Shown piece after piece: positions 1 to 9,543 of a DNA stretch of 39,341 nucleotides. The position numbers and the translations under genes are program-made. Source of the DNA: Pseudomonadota bacterium (lineage in GTDB: Bacteria > Pseudomonadota > Alphaproteobacteria > Reyranellales > Reyranellaceae); the NCBI GenBank assembly GCA_023436825.1, contig JAEZHS010000259.1:1-39341 (forward strand). Reading direction: 5' to 3'. The notes beneath the pieces are model-generated. The model searched no databases. It worked only from the letters and a program-made list of their open reading frames with translations, and had not been told where the DNA came from. Position 1 is the stretch's first letter, and each line of letters starts with the position of its first letter.

Positions 1-30
1 GCTGCGGGGGGGGTGGTGGGGGCGTCTTCC

Positions 31-120
31 GGGGAGGGAGGGGTCATGGGCCATGGCACGGGTGCTCATGACCCCTCCGCCCGCTTCGCGGGCACCTCCC
101 CTCGCAAGCGAGGGGAGGCA
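31..120. repeat. Cluster of dispersed palindromic repeats overlapping the permease 3' end
   Basis: Three nested inverted repeats are visible. The first has 9-bp arms at 40-48 and 67-75 (GGGGTCATG/CATGACCCC), the second is a small hairpin at 80-92 (CCCGC/GCGGG), and the third is a perfect 11-bp stem at 95-105 and 108-118 with a 2-base centre. On the minus strand the block encodes the last residues of the upstream permease (the SPRLRGEVPAKRAEG peptide), a peptide I recognise as a common translation of such repeats in alphaproteobacteria. It is therefore probably an inserted repeat that supplies a new stop codon. An ATG at 69-67 overlaps the permease stop (ATGA) and could open a second permease running off the window, but it lies inside the repeat. 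Confidence 0.7.
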
Positions 121-1204
121 ATGAGCGACAGCAACCACTGCAGCCAGGGCCGCGGCATGTTCACCAGCGCACCGGAGAACAGGATCATCAGGCCCTGGAT
201 CACCAGCACCATCTCGCGCGTGATGCTCGGGATCTCGAAGGCGAGCTCCGCGCCGCCCTGCTGCAGGGCGCCGAACAGCAGGGCCGCCAGCACGATGCCG
301 ACGGGATGGCTGCGGCCCATCAAGGCGACGGCGATGCCGGCGAAGCCGTAGCCTGCCGGGAAATCGAGCACGATGCGCTGGTGCACTCCCATCAGCTCGT
401 TGACGCCGACGAAGCCCGCCAGCCCGCCCGAGATGCACATGGCGAGCATGGTCATGTGCCGGAGGTTCGTGCCGGCATAGACCGCGGCCTCGCGGTTATG
501 GCCCATGGTGCGCAGCGCATAGCCCCACGGGGTGTGCCACAGGAATACCCAGACGCCGATGCAGCACAGCACCGCCAGCACGATCGAGAGGTTGAGCGCC
601 GAGGGCGCCACCTGGATGCCGATGGCGGCGAGCGTGTCCTGCATCGACGGCAGCTTGCCCGAAGCCGCGAAGTTGCGGCTCTGCGGCGTCATCGAGCCGG
701 GCGCGATCAGCACGTTCACCATCAGGTAGACCATCAGGGCCGCGGCCAGGAAATTGAACATGATGGTGGTGATGACGATGTGGCTGCCCCGCCAGGCCTG
801 CAGCCAGGCGGGCACGGCAGCCCACGCCGCGCCGAACAGCGCCGCCGCCAGGATGGCCAGGGGGATCATCAGCGGCCCCGGCAGGTAGCGGTCGAGGGCG
901 AGGATCGCCAACCCGCAGCCCAGGCCGCCGATATAGGCCTGGCCCTCGCCGCCGATATTGAACAGGCCGGCATGGAAGGCGACGGCGACGGCGAGCCCGG
1001 TGAAGATGAAGTTGGTCGTGTAGTAGAGCGTGTAGCCGATCGATTCGGATGAGCCCACCGCGCCCACCACCAGGAGGCTCAGTGCATGGAAGGGATCGAC
1101 GCCGATGATGCGCACGATGATGCCGACGGTGACGAAGGCGAGCGCGATGTTGACCAGCGGCAGCGCCACGATCTCGGCCCAGGCCGGCAGCGGGCGGCGC
1201 GCCC

Positions 1205-1208
<4 letters not shown>
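66..1208 (-). CDS. ABC transporter permease, nucleoside/BMP type (YufP-like)
   Basis: Inner-membrane permease of a BMP-family importer, 380 residues, with many hydrophobic helices. The stretch with NIGGEGQAYIGG near residue 100 is typical of the BPD_transp_2 family (relatives of YufP and RbsC). The GTG start at 1208 overlaps the ATPase stop as GTGA, which indicates translational coupling. The downstream partner permease expected for this importer class would lie beyond the left edge. The last ~17 residues (from about SPRLRGEV) are encoded by a dispersed palindromic repeat and are probably not native to the family. The substrate cannot be fixed from sequence; the neighbouring binding protein and hydantoinase suggest a nucleobase- or pyrimidine-like compound. 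Confidence 0.88.
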
Positions 1209-2758
<1,550 letters not shown>

Positions 2759-2791
2759 CACCCACCACCGGGGCCATAAACAAGAACCACG

Positions 2792-2820
2792 GTTATATCA
2801 CGTCTTGTCCGCAAGAGCAA
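2792..2820 (-). promoter_or_regulatory. Candidate sigma-70-like promoter for the ABC ATPase
   Basis: Reading the minus strand, TTGCTC (2820-2815) is followed after exactly 17 bases by TATAAC (2797-2792), about 33 bases upstream of the ATPase ATG. It lies just downstream of the terminator after the binding-protein gene, where a separate promoter would be useful. It is a consensus match only. Confidence 0.4.
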
Positions 2821-2850
2821 GAACGATCCGGCCATCGATAACGACACTTG

Positions 2851-2880
2851 TTTTTTGGCGGACCATAGAGCGCCAAAAAA
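2851..2880. terminator. Perfect 10-bp inverted repeat with A/T tracts
   Basis: TTTTTTGGCG (2851-2860) and CGCCAAAAAA (2871-2880) are exact reverse complements around a 10-base loop. The weak GC core makes it a modest terminator by itself. It could add to the neighbouring terminator hairpin or serve as a protein-binding site ahead of the ATPase promoter. Confidence 0.45.
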
Positions 2881-2898
2881 CTGCTGGCAGTGCCAGCA
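2875..2898 (-). terminator. Rho-independent terminator after the BMP gene
   Basis: On the minus strand a 7-bp stem with a 3-base loop (TGCTGGC ACT GCCAGCA plus one flanking A/T pair) at 2898-2882 is followed, after one G, by six T residues (2880-2875). It starts 12 bases after the binding-protein stop codon. It probably ends most transcripts between the abundant binding protein and the ATPase. Confidence 0.7.
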
Positions 2899-2909
2899 AC
2901 GGCCACGGC

Positions 2910-3911
2910 TCACTTGCAGGCGTTATTGCTCATGTAGTCGTGGACGGTGATCTTGCCCGAGATGATGTCGGCCTTGGCCGCGTCGACCTTGGCCTTCATC
3001 TCCGGCGTCACCAGCTTCTCGTTGTCGTTGTCGAGGGCCCAGTCGACGCCGCCCTCCTTCAGGCCAAGCGAGGCGATGCCACCCTTCCAGCTCTTGTCGT
3101 TGGCCGCCTTGAAGCTGTTGTAGGCGGCGAGATCGACCCGCTTGATCATCGAGGTCAGCATGGTGCCGGGATGCAGGTGGTTCTGGTTGGAATCGACGCC
3201 GATCGCGAGCTTGCCGCGGTCCTTGGCGGCCTGAAGCACACCGATGCCGGTCGAGCCCGCCGCAGCATAGACGACGTCGACACCGCGATCGAACTGGCCC
3301 TTGGCGAGCTCGGCGCCGCGGCCCGGATCGTTCCAGGCGGCCGGGGTCGTGCCGGTCATGTTGGCTATAAGCTCGGCCTTGGGATTGGCGTACTTGATGC
3401 CCTGCTCGAAACCGCACTGGAAGCGGCGGATCAGCGGGATGTCCATGCCGCCGACAAAGCCGATCTTGCCGCTCTTCGAGGCGAGCGCCGCCAGCACGCC
3501 GACCAGGAAGGAGCCCTCATGCTCCTTGAAGGTGACGGACTGCACGTTGGGCAGCGGCACCACCATGTCGATGATGGTGAAGTGCACGTTGGGGAATTCC
3601 TTGGCGACCTTTTCGAGCGCCACGGCCTGGGAGAAGCCGACGGCGACGATCGGATCCTGGCCGCGCTGGGCGAAGCGGCGATGCGCCTGCTCGAACTGCG
3701 TCTCGTTGTTGGGCTCGAACTCGGCGATGGCGACGCCGGTCTCCTTGTTGAAGCGCTGTGCACCCTGGCTCACGCCCTCGTTGAAGGATTTGTCGAACTT
3801 GCCGCCGGTCGAGTAGACGATGGCGGGCTTGGCGGCGTTCTGCGCCACGGCGGGAGCGGCCAGGGCCCCTGCGGCAAGCAGCGAGACGAACAGTCCGGTC
3901 CAGGATTTCAT
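2910..3911 (-). CDS. BMP-family periplasmic substrate-binding protein
   Basis: Periplasmic binding component of the adjacent importer (Bmp/Med family, PF02608 by recognition), 333 residues. An N-terminal signal peptide (MKSWTGLFVSLLAAGALAAPAVAQ) has a typical AxA cleavage site and no lipobox Cys. The mature start (AIVYSTGGKFDKSFNEG) is the family hallmark, and GFVGGMDIPLIRRF lies mid-protein. Start ATG 3911 is chosen because GGGAG stands 4-8 bases upstream and the signal peptide begins there. The family binds nucleosides, purines or related compounds; the divergent hydantoinase makes a pyrimidine- or hydantoin-like ligand plausible. Confidence 0.92.
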   Translation of the reverse strand: MKSWTGLFVSLLAAGALAAPAVAQNAAKPAIVYSTGGKFDKSFNEGVSQGAQRFNKETGVAIAEFEPNNETQFEQAHRRFAQRGQDPIVAVGFSQAVALEKVAKEFPNVHFTIIDMVVPLPNVQSVTFKEHEGSFLVGVLAALASKSGKIGFVGGMDIPLIRRFQCGFEQGIKYANPKAELIANMTGTTPAAWNDPGRGAELAKGQFDRGVDVVYAAAGSTGIGVLQAAKDRGKLAIGVDSNQNHLHPGTMLTSMIKRVDLAAYNSFKAANDKSWKGGIASLGLKEGGVDWALDNDNEKLVTPEMKAKVDAAKADIISGKITVHDYMSNNACK

Positions 3912-3938
3912 GACGGCTCCCTTTTCGTTGCGGAGAGT

Positions 3939-3965
3939 GTGGACCCGCGCATGCTTCGGGTCTAC
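3939..3965. promoter_or_regulatory. Imperfect palindrome upstream of the BMP gene
   Basis: GTGGACCCG (3939-3947) and CGGGTCTAC (3957-3965) pair at 8 of 9 positions around a 9-base centre, 28-54 bases upstream of the binding-protein ATG. It could be an operator for the divergent importer/hydantoinase genes or a hairpin in the leader. No regulator gene is adjacent. Confidence 0.35.
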
Positions 3966-3984
3966 GGACTTCATGATCTCACTG

Positions 3985-4024
3985 CTCAAGTTCCTCTCCC
4001 CCGGTGGGGGGAGAGGAACTTGAG
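3985..4024. repeat. Perfect 18-bp stem, 4-base loop palindrome
   Basis: The left arm 3985-4002 (CTCAAGTTCCTCTCCCCC) and right arm 4007-4024 are exact reverse complements around loop GGTG. It lies in the divergent BMP/hydantoinase gap, 53 bases before the hydantoinase ATG. Its CTCTCCCC/GGGGAGAG core resembles the dispersed palindromes elsewhere in this window. It is more likely a mobile palindrome than an operator, though it would fold strongly in the hydantoinase leader RNA. Confidence 0.75.
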
Positions 4025-4077
4025 GGAGGAGAAGGAGCGGCATGCCGCTTGCTTCTGCAGTCCCTCCAGGAGGAAAC

Positions 4078-5523
4078 ATGGCCGAGTACGATCTCGTCAT
4101 CCGCAACACCACCATCGCGACCGCGGCAGACGTTGTGAAGGGCGATATCGGCGTTACGGGCGGCCGGGTCGTGGCCCTGGGCGAGCGCCTGGACAAAGGG
4201 AAGAAGGAGATCGACGCCACCGGCCTGATCGCCGTGCCGGGCGGCATCGATGCCCATGTCCATTTCGACCAGGACACCGCCGACGGCTCGGTGTTCTGCG
4301 ACGATTTCGAGAGCGGCAGCCGAGCGGCGGCGGCCGGCGGCACCACCACCATCATCCCCTTCGCCTACCAGAGCCGCGGCCAGGGGCTGCGCGACGTGGT
4401 CGACCGCTACCACAGGCGCGCCAACGGCAAGTCGCTGATCGACTATGCGTTCCACGTCATCCTGTCCGATCCCAGCGAGAAGATCATGGGCCAGGATTTC
4501 CCCGCCCTGGTCGCCGAGGGCTACACCTCGTTCAAGGTCTACATGACCTACGACGACATCAAGCTCACCGACCGCCAGATGCTCGATGCGCTGGCGGCGG
4601 CGCGCCGCGAGCAGGCGATGCTCATGATCCATGCGGAGAATTCCGACTGCATCGAATGGCTGACCGAACGGCTGGAGCTCAAGGGCATGACCGCTGCCAA
4701 GTTCCACGCCACCTCGCGGCCGTTCGTGGTCGAGCGCGAGGCCACTCATCGGGCCATCTCGCTCGCCGAGCTCCTGGACGTGCCGATGCTGCTGGTGCAC
4801 GTCTCGGCCAAGGAAGCCATGCACGAGATCCAGCGTGCGCAGGCGCGCGGGCTGAAGGTCTACGGCGAGACCAGCCCGCAGTTCCTGTTCCTGAGCGAGG
4901 AAGATTTCGAGAAGCCGGGCGACGAGGGCAGCAAATGCGTGTGCTCACCGCCGCCGCGCGGCACCGACAACCAGGAGCACATCTGGACCGGGCTTTCAGC
5001 CAACACCTTCCACGTGCTTTCGTCGGACCATGCCGCCTTCAAGTACGACGACGTGCGCGGCAAGAAATTGCCAGGTGCCGACAAAAGCTTCCGCAAGATC
5101 CCCAACGGCGTGCCGGGCGTGGAAACGCGCCTGCCGCTGCTGTTCTCCGAGGGCGTCAACAAGGGCCGCATCACCTTGCAGCAGTTCGTGGCGCTCGCCT
5201 CGACCAATGCGGCAAAGATCTATGGCCTGCATCCGCGCAAGGGCACGATCGCCGTCGGCTCCGACGCCGACATCGTGCTGTGGGATCCCAAGCGGCGGGT
5301 CAGCCTCACCAACTCGATCCTGCACCACAATTGCGACTACACGCCCTACGAGGGCCGCGAGCTTGTCGGCTATCCGGTGATGACCCTGTCGCGCGGCGAG
5401 GTGGTGATGGAAGAAGGCCGCATGAGCGGCTCGGCCGGCCGCGGCCGCTTCCAGAAGTGCGATAGACCCGAGGCTGCCCGGCCCCGCGGCAAGCCGCTGA
5501 TCGATCCCACGATCTTCACGTAG
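4078..5523 (+). CDS. Dihydropyrimidinase / hydantoinase
   Basis: Cyclic-amide amidohydrolase that opens 5,6-dihydropyrimidines or 5-substituted hydantoins; 481 residues, a normal length. Metal ligands are visible: His60 and His62 (DAHVHF), Lys153 (FKVYMTYD, the carbamylated lysine), His185 (MIHAEN), His241 (VHVSAKEA) and Asp317 (SSDHAAF). The start is ATG 4078, with AGGAGG at 4068-4073 just upstream; an in-frame ATG at 4042 lacks such a site. It is divergent from the BMP importer, which suggests the importer feeds it. Dihydropyrimidinase and D-hydantoinase cannot be separated from sequence alone. No beta-ureidopropionase or N-carbamoylase is adjacent. Confidence 0.93.
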   Translation: MAEYDLVIRNTTIATAADVVKGDIGVTGGRVVALGERLDKGKKEIDATGLIAVPGGIDAHVHFDQDTADGSVFCDDFESGSRAAAAGGTTTIIPFAYQSRGQGLRDVVDRYHRRANGKSLIDYAFHVILSDPSEKIMGQDFPALVAEGYTSFKVYMTYDDIKLTDRQMLDALAAARREQAMLMIHAENSDCIEWLTERLELKGMTAAKFHATSRPFVVEREATHRAISLAELLDVPMLLVHVSAKEAMHEIQRAQARGLKVYGETSPQFLFLSEEDFEKPGDEGSKCVCSPPPRGTDNQEHIWTGLSANTFHVLSSDHAAFKYDDVRGKKLPGADKSFRKIPNGVPGVETRLPLLFSEGVNKGRITLQQFVALASTNAAKIYGLHPRKGTIAVGSDADIVLWDPKRRVSLTNSILHHNCDYTPYEGRELVGYPVMTLSRGEVVMEEGRMSGSAGRGRFQKCDRPEAARPRGKPLIDPTIFT

Positions 5524-5530
5524 GCTCGTT

Positions 5531-5564
5531 GCTGGGACGCGCCACTGGAGCGGCGCGCCCCAGC
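5531..5564 (+). terminator. Strong hairpin after the hydantoinase
   Basis: GCTGGGACGCGCC (5531-5543) and GGCGCGCCCCAGC (5552-5564) form a 13-bp stem with one mismatch and an 8-base loop, 8 bases after the hydantoinase stop. No T-tract follows, so it is a transcript-end or stabilising hairpin rather than a textbook terminator. Confidence 0.5.
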
Positions 5565-5632
5565 ATCGAGGGAATGTCCTCTGACTGTCATCGAACGGGT
5601 ATTGCATACGTCGGCAGGGGGAGAGTCGATCG

Positions 5633-6877
5633 ATGCGCCGCATGGCAAGTAGCGTCGTTCTCGCGGCGCTGGCCGTGATGGCAGGGCGCGTAGAGGCCCA
5701 GACATACGATCCGCAAGGCCAGAAGCTGGTCGGCAGGATCCACGAAGCCAACCGCGCCGCCAAGAGGCGCCAGGAACTGTCGCTCAGCGAGGAGGTCGAT
5801 CGCGCGCACGTGCGCTATGCGAAGGCGAAGAAGGAGATCGAGGACAGGGCGGGCATCACCTTCTCGGTGGAATCGTCATCCATGAGCCAGTGGGGAACGC
5901 CCAACGGCGGCTACGGCGCGGTGCAGGCGATGTTCACGCCGGCGCTGAACTGGGACGTCTTCTCGTCGCCAACGATCGGTGACGGCTCCGTGCAGTTCCA
6001 CTTCATGGCCGCGCGGTACCTGTCGGGCGCCTCGGGAGCGAGCCTCGGCAGCAACATCGGCCTCATCAGCCCGATCAACAACCAGCCGACGGCCAACAAC
6101 CAGTTCGTCCAGCTCACCTACACCCACGGCTTTCCGGGCGAGTGGCTGGCGATCTCGATCGGCCAGTTCGCCTTCTCCAACTTCGACGGCAACGCCTACG
6201 CCAACGACCAGCAGGTGAATTTCATCGGCTATTCGCTGACGCAGAACGGCAGCCAGAACTACGGCCAGGCGGGGCTCGGCGCCTATGCGCAGCTCAATCC
6301 CACCAGGGAGATCACCTTCGCCGCCGGCTTTCAGGACGCCAACGACTTCAGCGGCAGCTACATCCAGTTCCCGACCGTGGGACAGGGCCAGTATGCCTGG
6401 TTCGGCTACGCCGCCTGGTCGCCCACCATCAAGGACTGGGGCCAGGGCAACTATGCCCTGCTCTACTACAACCAGCCCGGCGTCTCCCTGCAGCCGCTGC
6501 CCAGCAGCGGACTGTCCTTCAGCGCCTCCCAGCCGATCGGCGACAAGGTCGGCCTGTTCCTGCGCGCCAACACGGCCTGGCAATCGAGCTTCGCCATCCA
6601 GTCGTCGATCGCCGGCGGGGCCGTCCTCAACGACCCGGTGCAGCACAGCAAGCACGACCAGATCGGCCTCGCCATGGCCTGGAACGCCACCAACATGTCG
6701 CTCTTCACCGGCACGTTCGTGCGGCCTAGCGAAGTCATGCTGGAGGCCTACTGGTCGTGGTCAGTGTACCGTGGCCTCCTGGTCACGCCGGACGTCCAGC
6801 TCTACCTGCAGCCGGCCCTGGTGCCCACGAGCGACCTCGCGGCCGTCTTCGCGATCCGCGTGACGCAGCTTTTCTGA
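5633..6877 (+). CDS. OprB-like carbohydrate-selective outer-membrane porin
   Basis: Predicted outer-membrane beta-barrel of 414 residues. A signal peptide ending near residue 22 (GRVEAQ) is followed by a short charged, helical segment (about residues 33-70). The rest alternates polar and aromatic strands rich in Gly, Asn, Gln and Tyr and ends in a C-terminal Phe (VTQLF), the usual barrel-insertion signal. Segments such as LTYTHGF and IGQFAFSNFDGNAYANDQ recall the OprB family. Start ATG 5633 has GGGGAGAG about 8 bases upstream. No terminator was seen before the downstream repeat, so it could be cotranscribed with the aldehyde dehydrogenase operon and admit its sugar-like substrate; this is inference. 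Confidence 0.78.
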   Translation: MRRMASSVVLAALAVMAGRVEAQTYDPQGQKLVGRIHEANRAAKRRQELSLSEEVDRAHVRYAKAKKEIEDRAGITFSVESSSMSQWGTPNGGYGAVQAMFTPALNWDVFSSPTIGDGSVQFHFMAARYLSGASGASLGSNIGLISPINNQPTANNQFVQLTYTHGFPGEWLAISIGQFAFSNFDGNAYANDQQVNFIGYSLTQNGSQNYGQAGLGAYAQLNPTREITFAAGFQDANDFSGSYIQFPTVGQGQYAWFGYAAWSPTIKDWGQGNYALLYYNQPGVSLQPLPSSGLSFSASQPIGDKVGLFLRANTAWQSSFAIQSSIAGGAVLNDPVQHSKHDQIGLAMAWNATNMSLFTGTFVRPSEVMLEAYWSWSVYRGLLVTPDVQLYLQPALVPTSDLAAVFAIRVTQLF

Positions 6878-6893
6878 GCGAGCGCCTCATAGT

Positions 6894-7036
6894 TCCTCCC
6901 CGTCATACGGGAGAGGATAAAGGAGGAGGAGAGCCGCAAAGACGATCCCTCCTCGGAAGAGATCATGATCTGAAACCGGCTCGCATCAGTGATGCTTGCC
7001 TGCCCCTCCCTACCCGCCCCGTATGACGGGGGAGGA
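6894..7036. repeat. 143-bp palindromic (MITE-like) element, copy 1
   Basis: The termini are inverted repeats: TCCTCCCCGTCATACGGG (6894-6911) and its near-exact complement at 7018-7036, with one extra G. The interior contains GATCATGATC and, on the minus strand, GATCGTCTTTGCGGC. The minus strand lines up with the element at 20554-20700 (shared GTAGGGAGGGG and GATC..TTTGCGGC blocks), so the two are diverged copies. There is no coding potential. It fills nearly all of the 228-base gap between porin and aldehyde dehydrogenase. The rest of that gap holds a TACAAT at 7061-7066 without a matching -35 box. Confidence 0.8.
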
Positions 7037-7105
7037 GACGAGAAGAGTTTGTTTTCGTCGTACAATAACGCCCGCATCGAATGAACTCATACCCCGGAGG
7101 ACCCC

Positions 7106-8584
7106 ATGAAGACATATCAGCACTACATCGGCGGCCAGTACGTCGACCCGATCGGCGGCAAGTGGATCGACAGTATGGACCCCTACCGCGGCGAGGCCTG
7201 GGCGAAGATCCCGCAGGGCTGCGCCAAGGACGTCGATCGCGCGGTGGCCGCGGCATCGCAGGCCATGCAGGGCCCGTGGTCGAAGATGACGCCGTCGGCG
7301 CGCGGCAAGCTCATGCTGAAGCTGGCCCAACTCGTCGAGGCCAATGTCGACCAGCTGGCCGAGATCGAGGTCAAGGACAACGGCAAGCTCCTGGCCGAGA
7401 TGCGCGGCCAGCTCGTCTATCATCCCGAGTGGTGGCGCTATTTCGGCGGCCTCGCCGACAAGGTCGAGGGCGCCGTCGTGCCGATCGACAAGCCCGACAC
7501 CTTCGCCTTCACGCGGCACGAGCCGATGGGCGTCGTGGCGGCGTTGACGGCCTGGAACTCGCCCCTGCTTTTCATCGCCTGGAAGTGCGCACCGGCGATC
7601 GCGGCAGGCTGCACCGTCGTGGTGAAGCCGTCGGAGTTCGCTTCGGCTTCGACGCTCGAGTTCGCCGCCCTCACGAAGGAGGCGGGCTTCCCCGACGGCG
7701 TGTTCAACGTCGTCACAGGCTACGGCCAGGAAGCCGGCGCCGCGCTGGTCGACCATCCCGGCGTCGCCAAGATCACCTTCACCGGCTCCGACGCCACCGG
7801 CGCCCGCATCTATGCGCAGGCCGCCAAGACCCTGAAGCGCGTCTCCCTGGAGCTGGGCGGCAAGTCGCCGAACATCGTGTTCGAGGACTGCGACCTCGGC
7901 GCCGCCGCGGCGGGCGCGATCTCCGGCATCTTCGCCGCCACGGGGCAGACCTGCATCGCGGGGTCGCGGCTCCTGGTGCAGAACTCCATTCGCGAGGAGT
8001 TCAGCAAGCGCGTCGCCGAGCTCGGGCGCACGGCGCGCAAGGGCGATCCGATGAAGCCGGACACCAACATCGGCCCGGTCACCACGACGCCGCAGTACCG
8101 CAAGATCCTGGACTACATGGAGATCGCCAAGGCCGAGGGCGCGCGTTGCATCCTGGGCGGCGGCGCCGCGACGTCCGCCGACCTGCCCGGCGGGCAGTTC
8201 GTCGAGCCGACGATCTTCACCGACGTCCGGCCCGAGATGCGCATCGCCCGCGAGGAGGTCTTCGGACCGGTGCTGTCGATCATCGGCTTCGAGGACGAGG
8301 CGGAGGCGATCAAGCTCGCCAACGACACGATCTATGGCCTCGCCGCAGGCGTCTGGACCAAGGACATGAATCGCGCGCTCCGCATGTCGGCAGCGCTCAA
8401 GGCCGGCACCGTGTGGGTCAACACCTACCGCGCCATCAGCTACATGATGCCGTTCGGCGGCATGAAGCATTCGGGCATCGGCCGCGAGAGCGGCCTGGAG
8501 GCGATCCGCGAATACCTCGAGACCAAGAGCGTGTGGATCTCCATGGCGGAGGGCTCGCCTGCGAACCCGTTCGTGATGAGGTAA
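7106..8584 (+). CDS. NAD(P)+-dependent aldehyde dehydrogenase
   Basis: ALDH-superfamily enzyme of 492 residues that oxidises an aldehyde to its acid in the cytoplasm. The Rossmann region contains AWNSPLLF and VVKPSEF; FTGSDATG is the nucleotide-binding loop. Glu249 (LELGGKSPN) is the general base and Cys283 (GQTCIAGSR) the nucleophile. The C-terminal MPFGGMKHSGIGRE is standard. Start ATG 7106 has GGAGG close upstream. It is first in a four-gene operon; the next ATG follows the stop after 5 bases. The presence of sorbosone- and uronate-dehydrogenase-like genes suggests a sugar-derived aldehyde, but the family is too broad to name a substrate. Confidence 0.93.
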   Translation: MKTYQHYIGGQYVDPIGGKWIDSMDPYRGEAWAKIPQGCAKDVDRAVAAASQAMQGPWSKMTPSARGKLMLKLAQLVEANVDQLAEIEVKDNGKLLAEMRGQLVYHPEWWRYFGGLADKVEGAVVPIDKPDTFAFTRHEPMGVVAALTAWNSPLLFIAWKCAPAIAAGCTVVVKPSEFASASTLEFAALTKEAGFPDGVFNVVTGYGQEAGAALVDHPGVAKITFTGSDATGARIYAQAAKTLKRVSLELGGKSPNIVFEDCDLGAAAAGAISGIFAATGQTCIAGSRLLVQNSIREEFSKRVAELGRTARKGDPMKPDTNIGPVTTTPQYRKILDYMEIAKAEGARCILGGGAATSADLPGGQFVEPTIFTDVRPEMRIAREEVFGPVLSIIGFEDEAEAIKLANDTIYGLAAGVWTKDMNRALRMSAALKAGTVWVNTYRAISYMMPFGGMKHSGIGRESGLEAIREYLETKSVWISMAEGSPANPFVMR

Positions 8585-8589
8585 GCGCC

Positions 8590-9519
8590 ATGAGGTTCGG
8601 CATCCATAATCCGTCCTGGCTGTTCGGATCCGATCCCGCGGGGATATTCGACGCCGTCAAGGCAAAGGCCCAATGGGCCGAGAACCACGGCTTCACGTGG
8701 TTCTCGGTGATGGACCACCTGATCCAGATCGGCAATGTCGGCGCACCCGACGAACCCTTCATGGAAGGCTGGACGGTGCTGTCCGGCCTCGCGGCGGTGA
8801 CGAGCCGCATCCGGCTCGCGACGCTCGTCTCGTCCGTGCACTATCGCAACCCCGCGCTCCTCGCGAAGATCGCGGCCGGCGTCGACCAGATCAGCGGCGG
8901 ACGCCTGACCTTCGGCATCGGCGCCGGCTGGTTCGAGACGGAGTACCGGCAGTATGGCTGGGAGTTTCCGCCACGGCCCGCCGTGCGCATCCGGCAGATG
9001 GAAGAGGCCGTCCGGCTGATCAAAAGCATGTGGACGGAGAAGCGGACCACCTTCCAGGGCAAGTACTTCCAGGCGCAGGACGCCATCCTGGAGCCCAAGC
9101 CGATCCAGAAGCCGCATCCGCCGGTGATGATCGGCGGCGGCGGCGAGCAATTGACGCTGCGGGCGGTCGCGCGGCTGGCGGACGCCTGCAATGTCGGCGG
9201 CACGCCCGACATGGTGCGGCACAAGTACGAGGTGCTGCACCGTCATTGCGAGGCAGAGGGCCGGAAGTACGACGAGATCGAGCGGACCAACGTCATCAGC
9301 TTCGTCATTGCGCGGGACGAGGCGGCGCTGGCCGCCAAGCGACGCAATCTCTCCGTCCCGGCGAACTTCTACGGCGTCGCCGGCACGGTCGCGCAGATCA
9401 CCGACCTGGTCGGCCGCTACCGCGATGCCGGTGTCCAGCTCCTGATCAGCAGTGCCTACAACGACAGCGAGACGCTGGAATTGCTGGCGACGGATGTGAT
9501 GCCGGGATTTGCCGGCTAG
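8590..9519 (+). CDS. LLM-class (luciferase-like) flavin-dependent oxidoreductase
   Basis: Bacterial-luciferase-like TIM-barrel protein of 309 residues that would use reduced FMN or F420. Visible family features are the MRFGIHNPSW start, FSVMDHLIQ, the LATLVSSVHYRNPALLAK segment, ISGGRLTFGIGAGWFETEY and KPHPPVMIGGGGE. The ATG at 8590 follows the ALDH stop by 5 bases, and an internal start upstream would only run into ALDH sequence. Its place in an operon of sugar-type dehydrogenases is unusual, since such monooxygenases more often act on hydrocarbons or sulfonates. The cofactor choice between FMN and F420 cannot be read from sequence with confidence. Confidence 0.88.
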   Translation: MRFGIHNPSWLFGSDPAGIFDAVKAKAQWAENHGFTWFSVMDHLIQIGNVGAPDEPFMEGWTVLSGLAAVTSRIRLATLVSSVHYRNPALLAKIAAGVDQISGGRLTFGIGAGWFETEYRQYGWEFPPRPAVRIRQMEEAVRLIKSMWTEKRTTFQGKYFQAQDAILEPKPIQKPHPPVMIGGGGEQLTLRAVARLADACNVGGTPDMVRHKYEVLHRHCEAEGRKYDEIERTNVISFVIARDEAALAAKRRNLSVPANFYGVAGTVAQITDLVGRYRDAGVQLLISSAYNDSETLELLATDVMPGFAG

Positions 9520-9543
9520 TCTACCGACATCAGGGAGGTCACC

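Noticed and set aside
1..69. Start of a second ABC permease on the minus strand (ATG at 69 overlapping the first permease stop)
   Set aside because: The predicted peptide is made of repeat sequence (Pro/His-rich, no hydrophobic helix in 23 residues), so the start is probably further left.
7061..7066. TACAAT as the -10 box of an aldehyde dehydrogenase promoter
   Set aside because: No acceptable -35 hexamer is found at 16-18 bases upstream.
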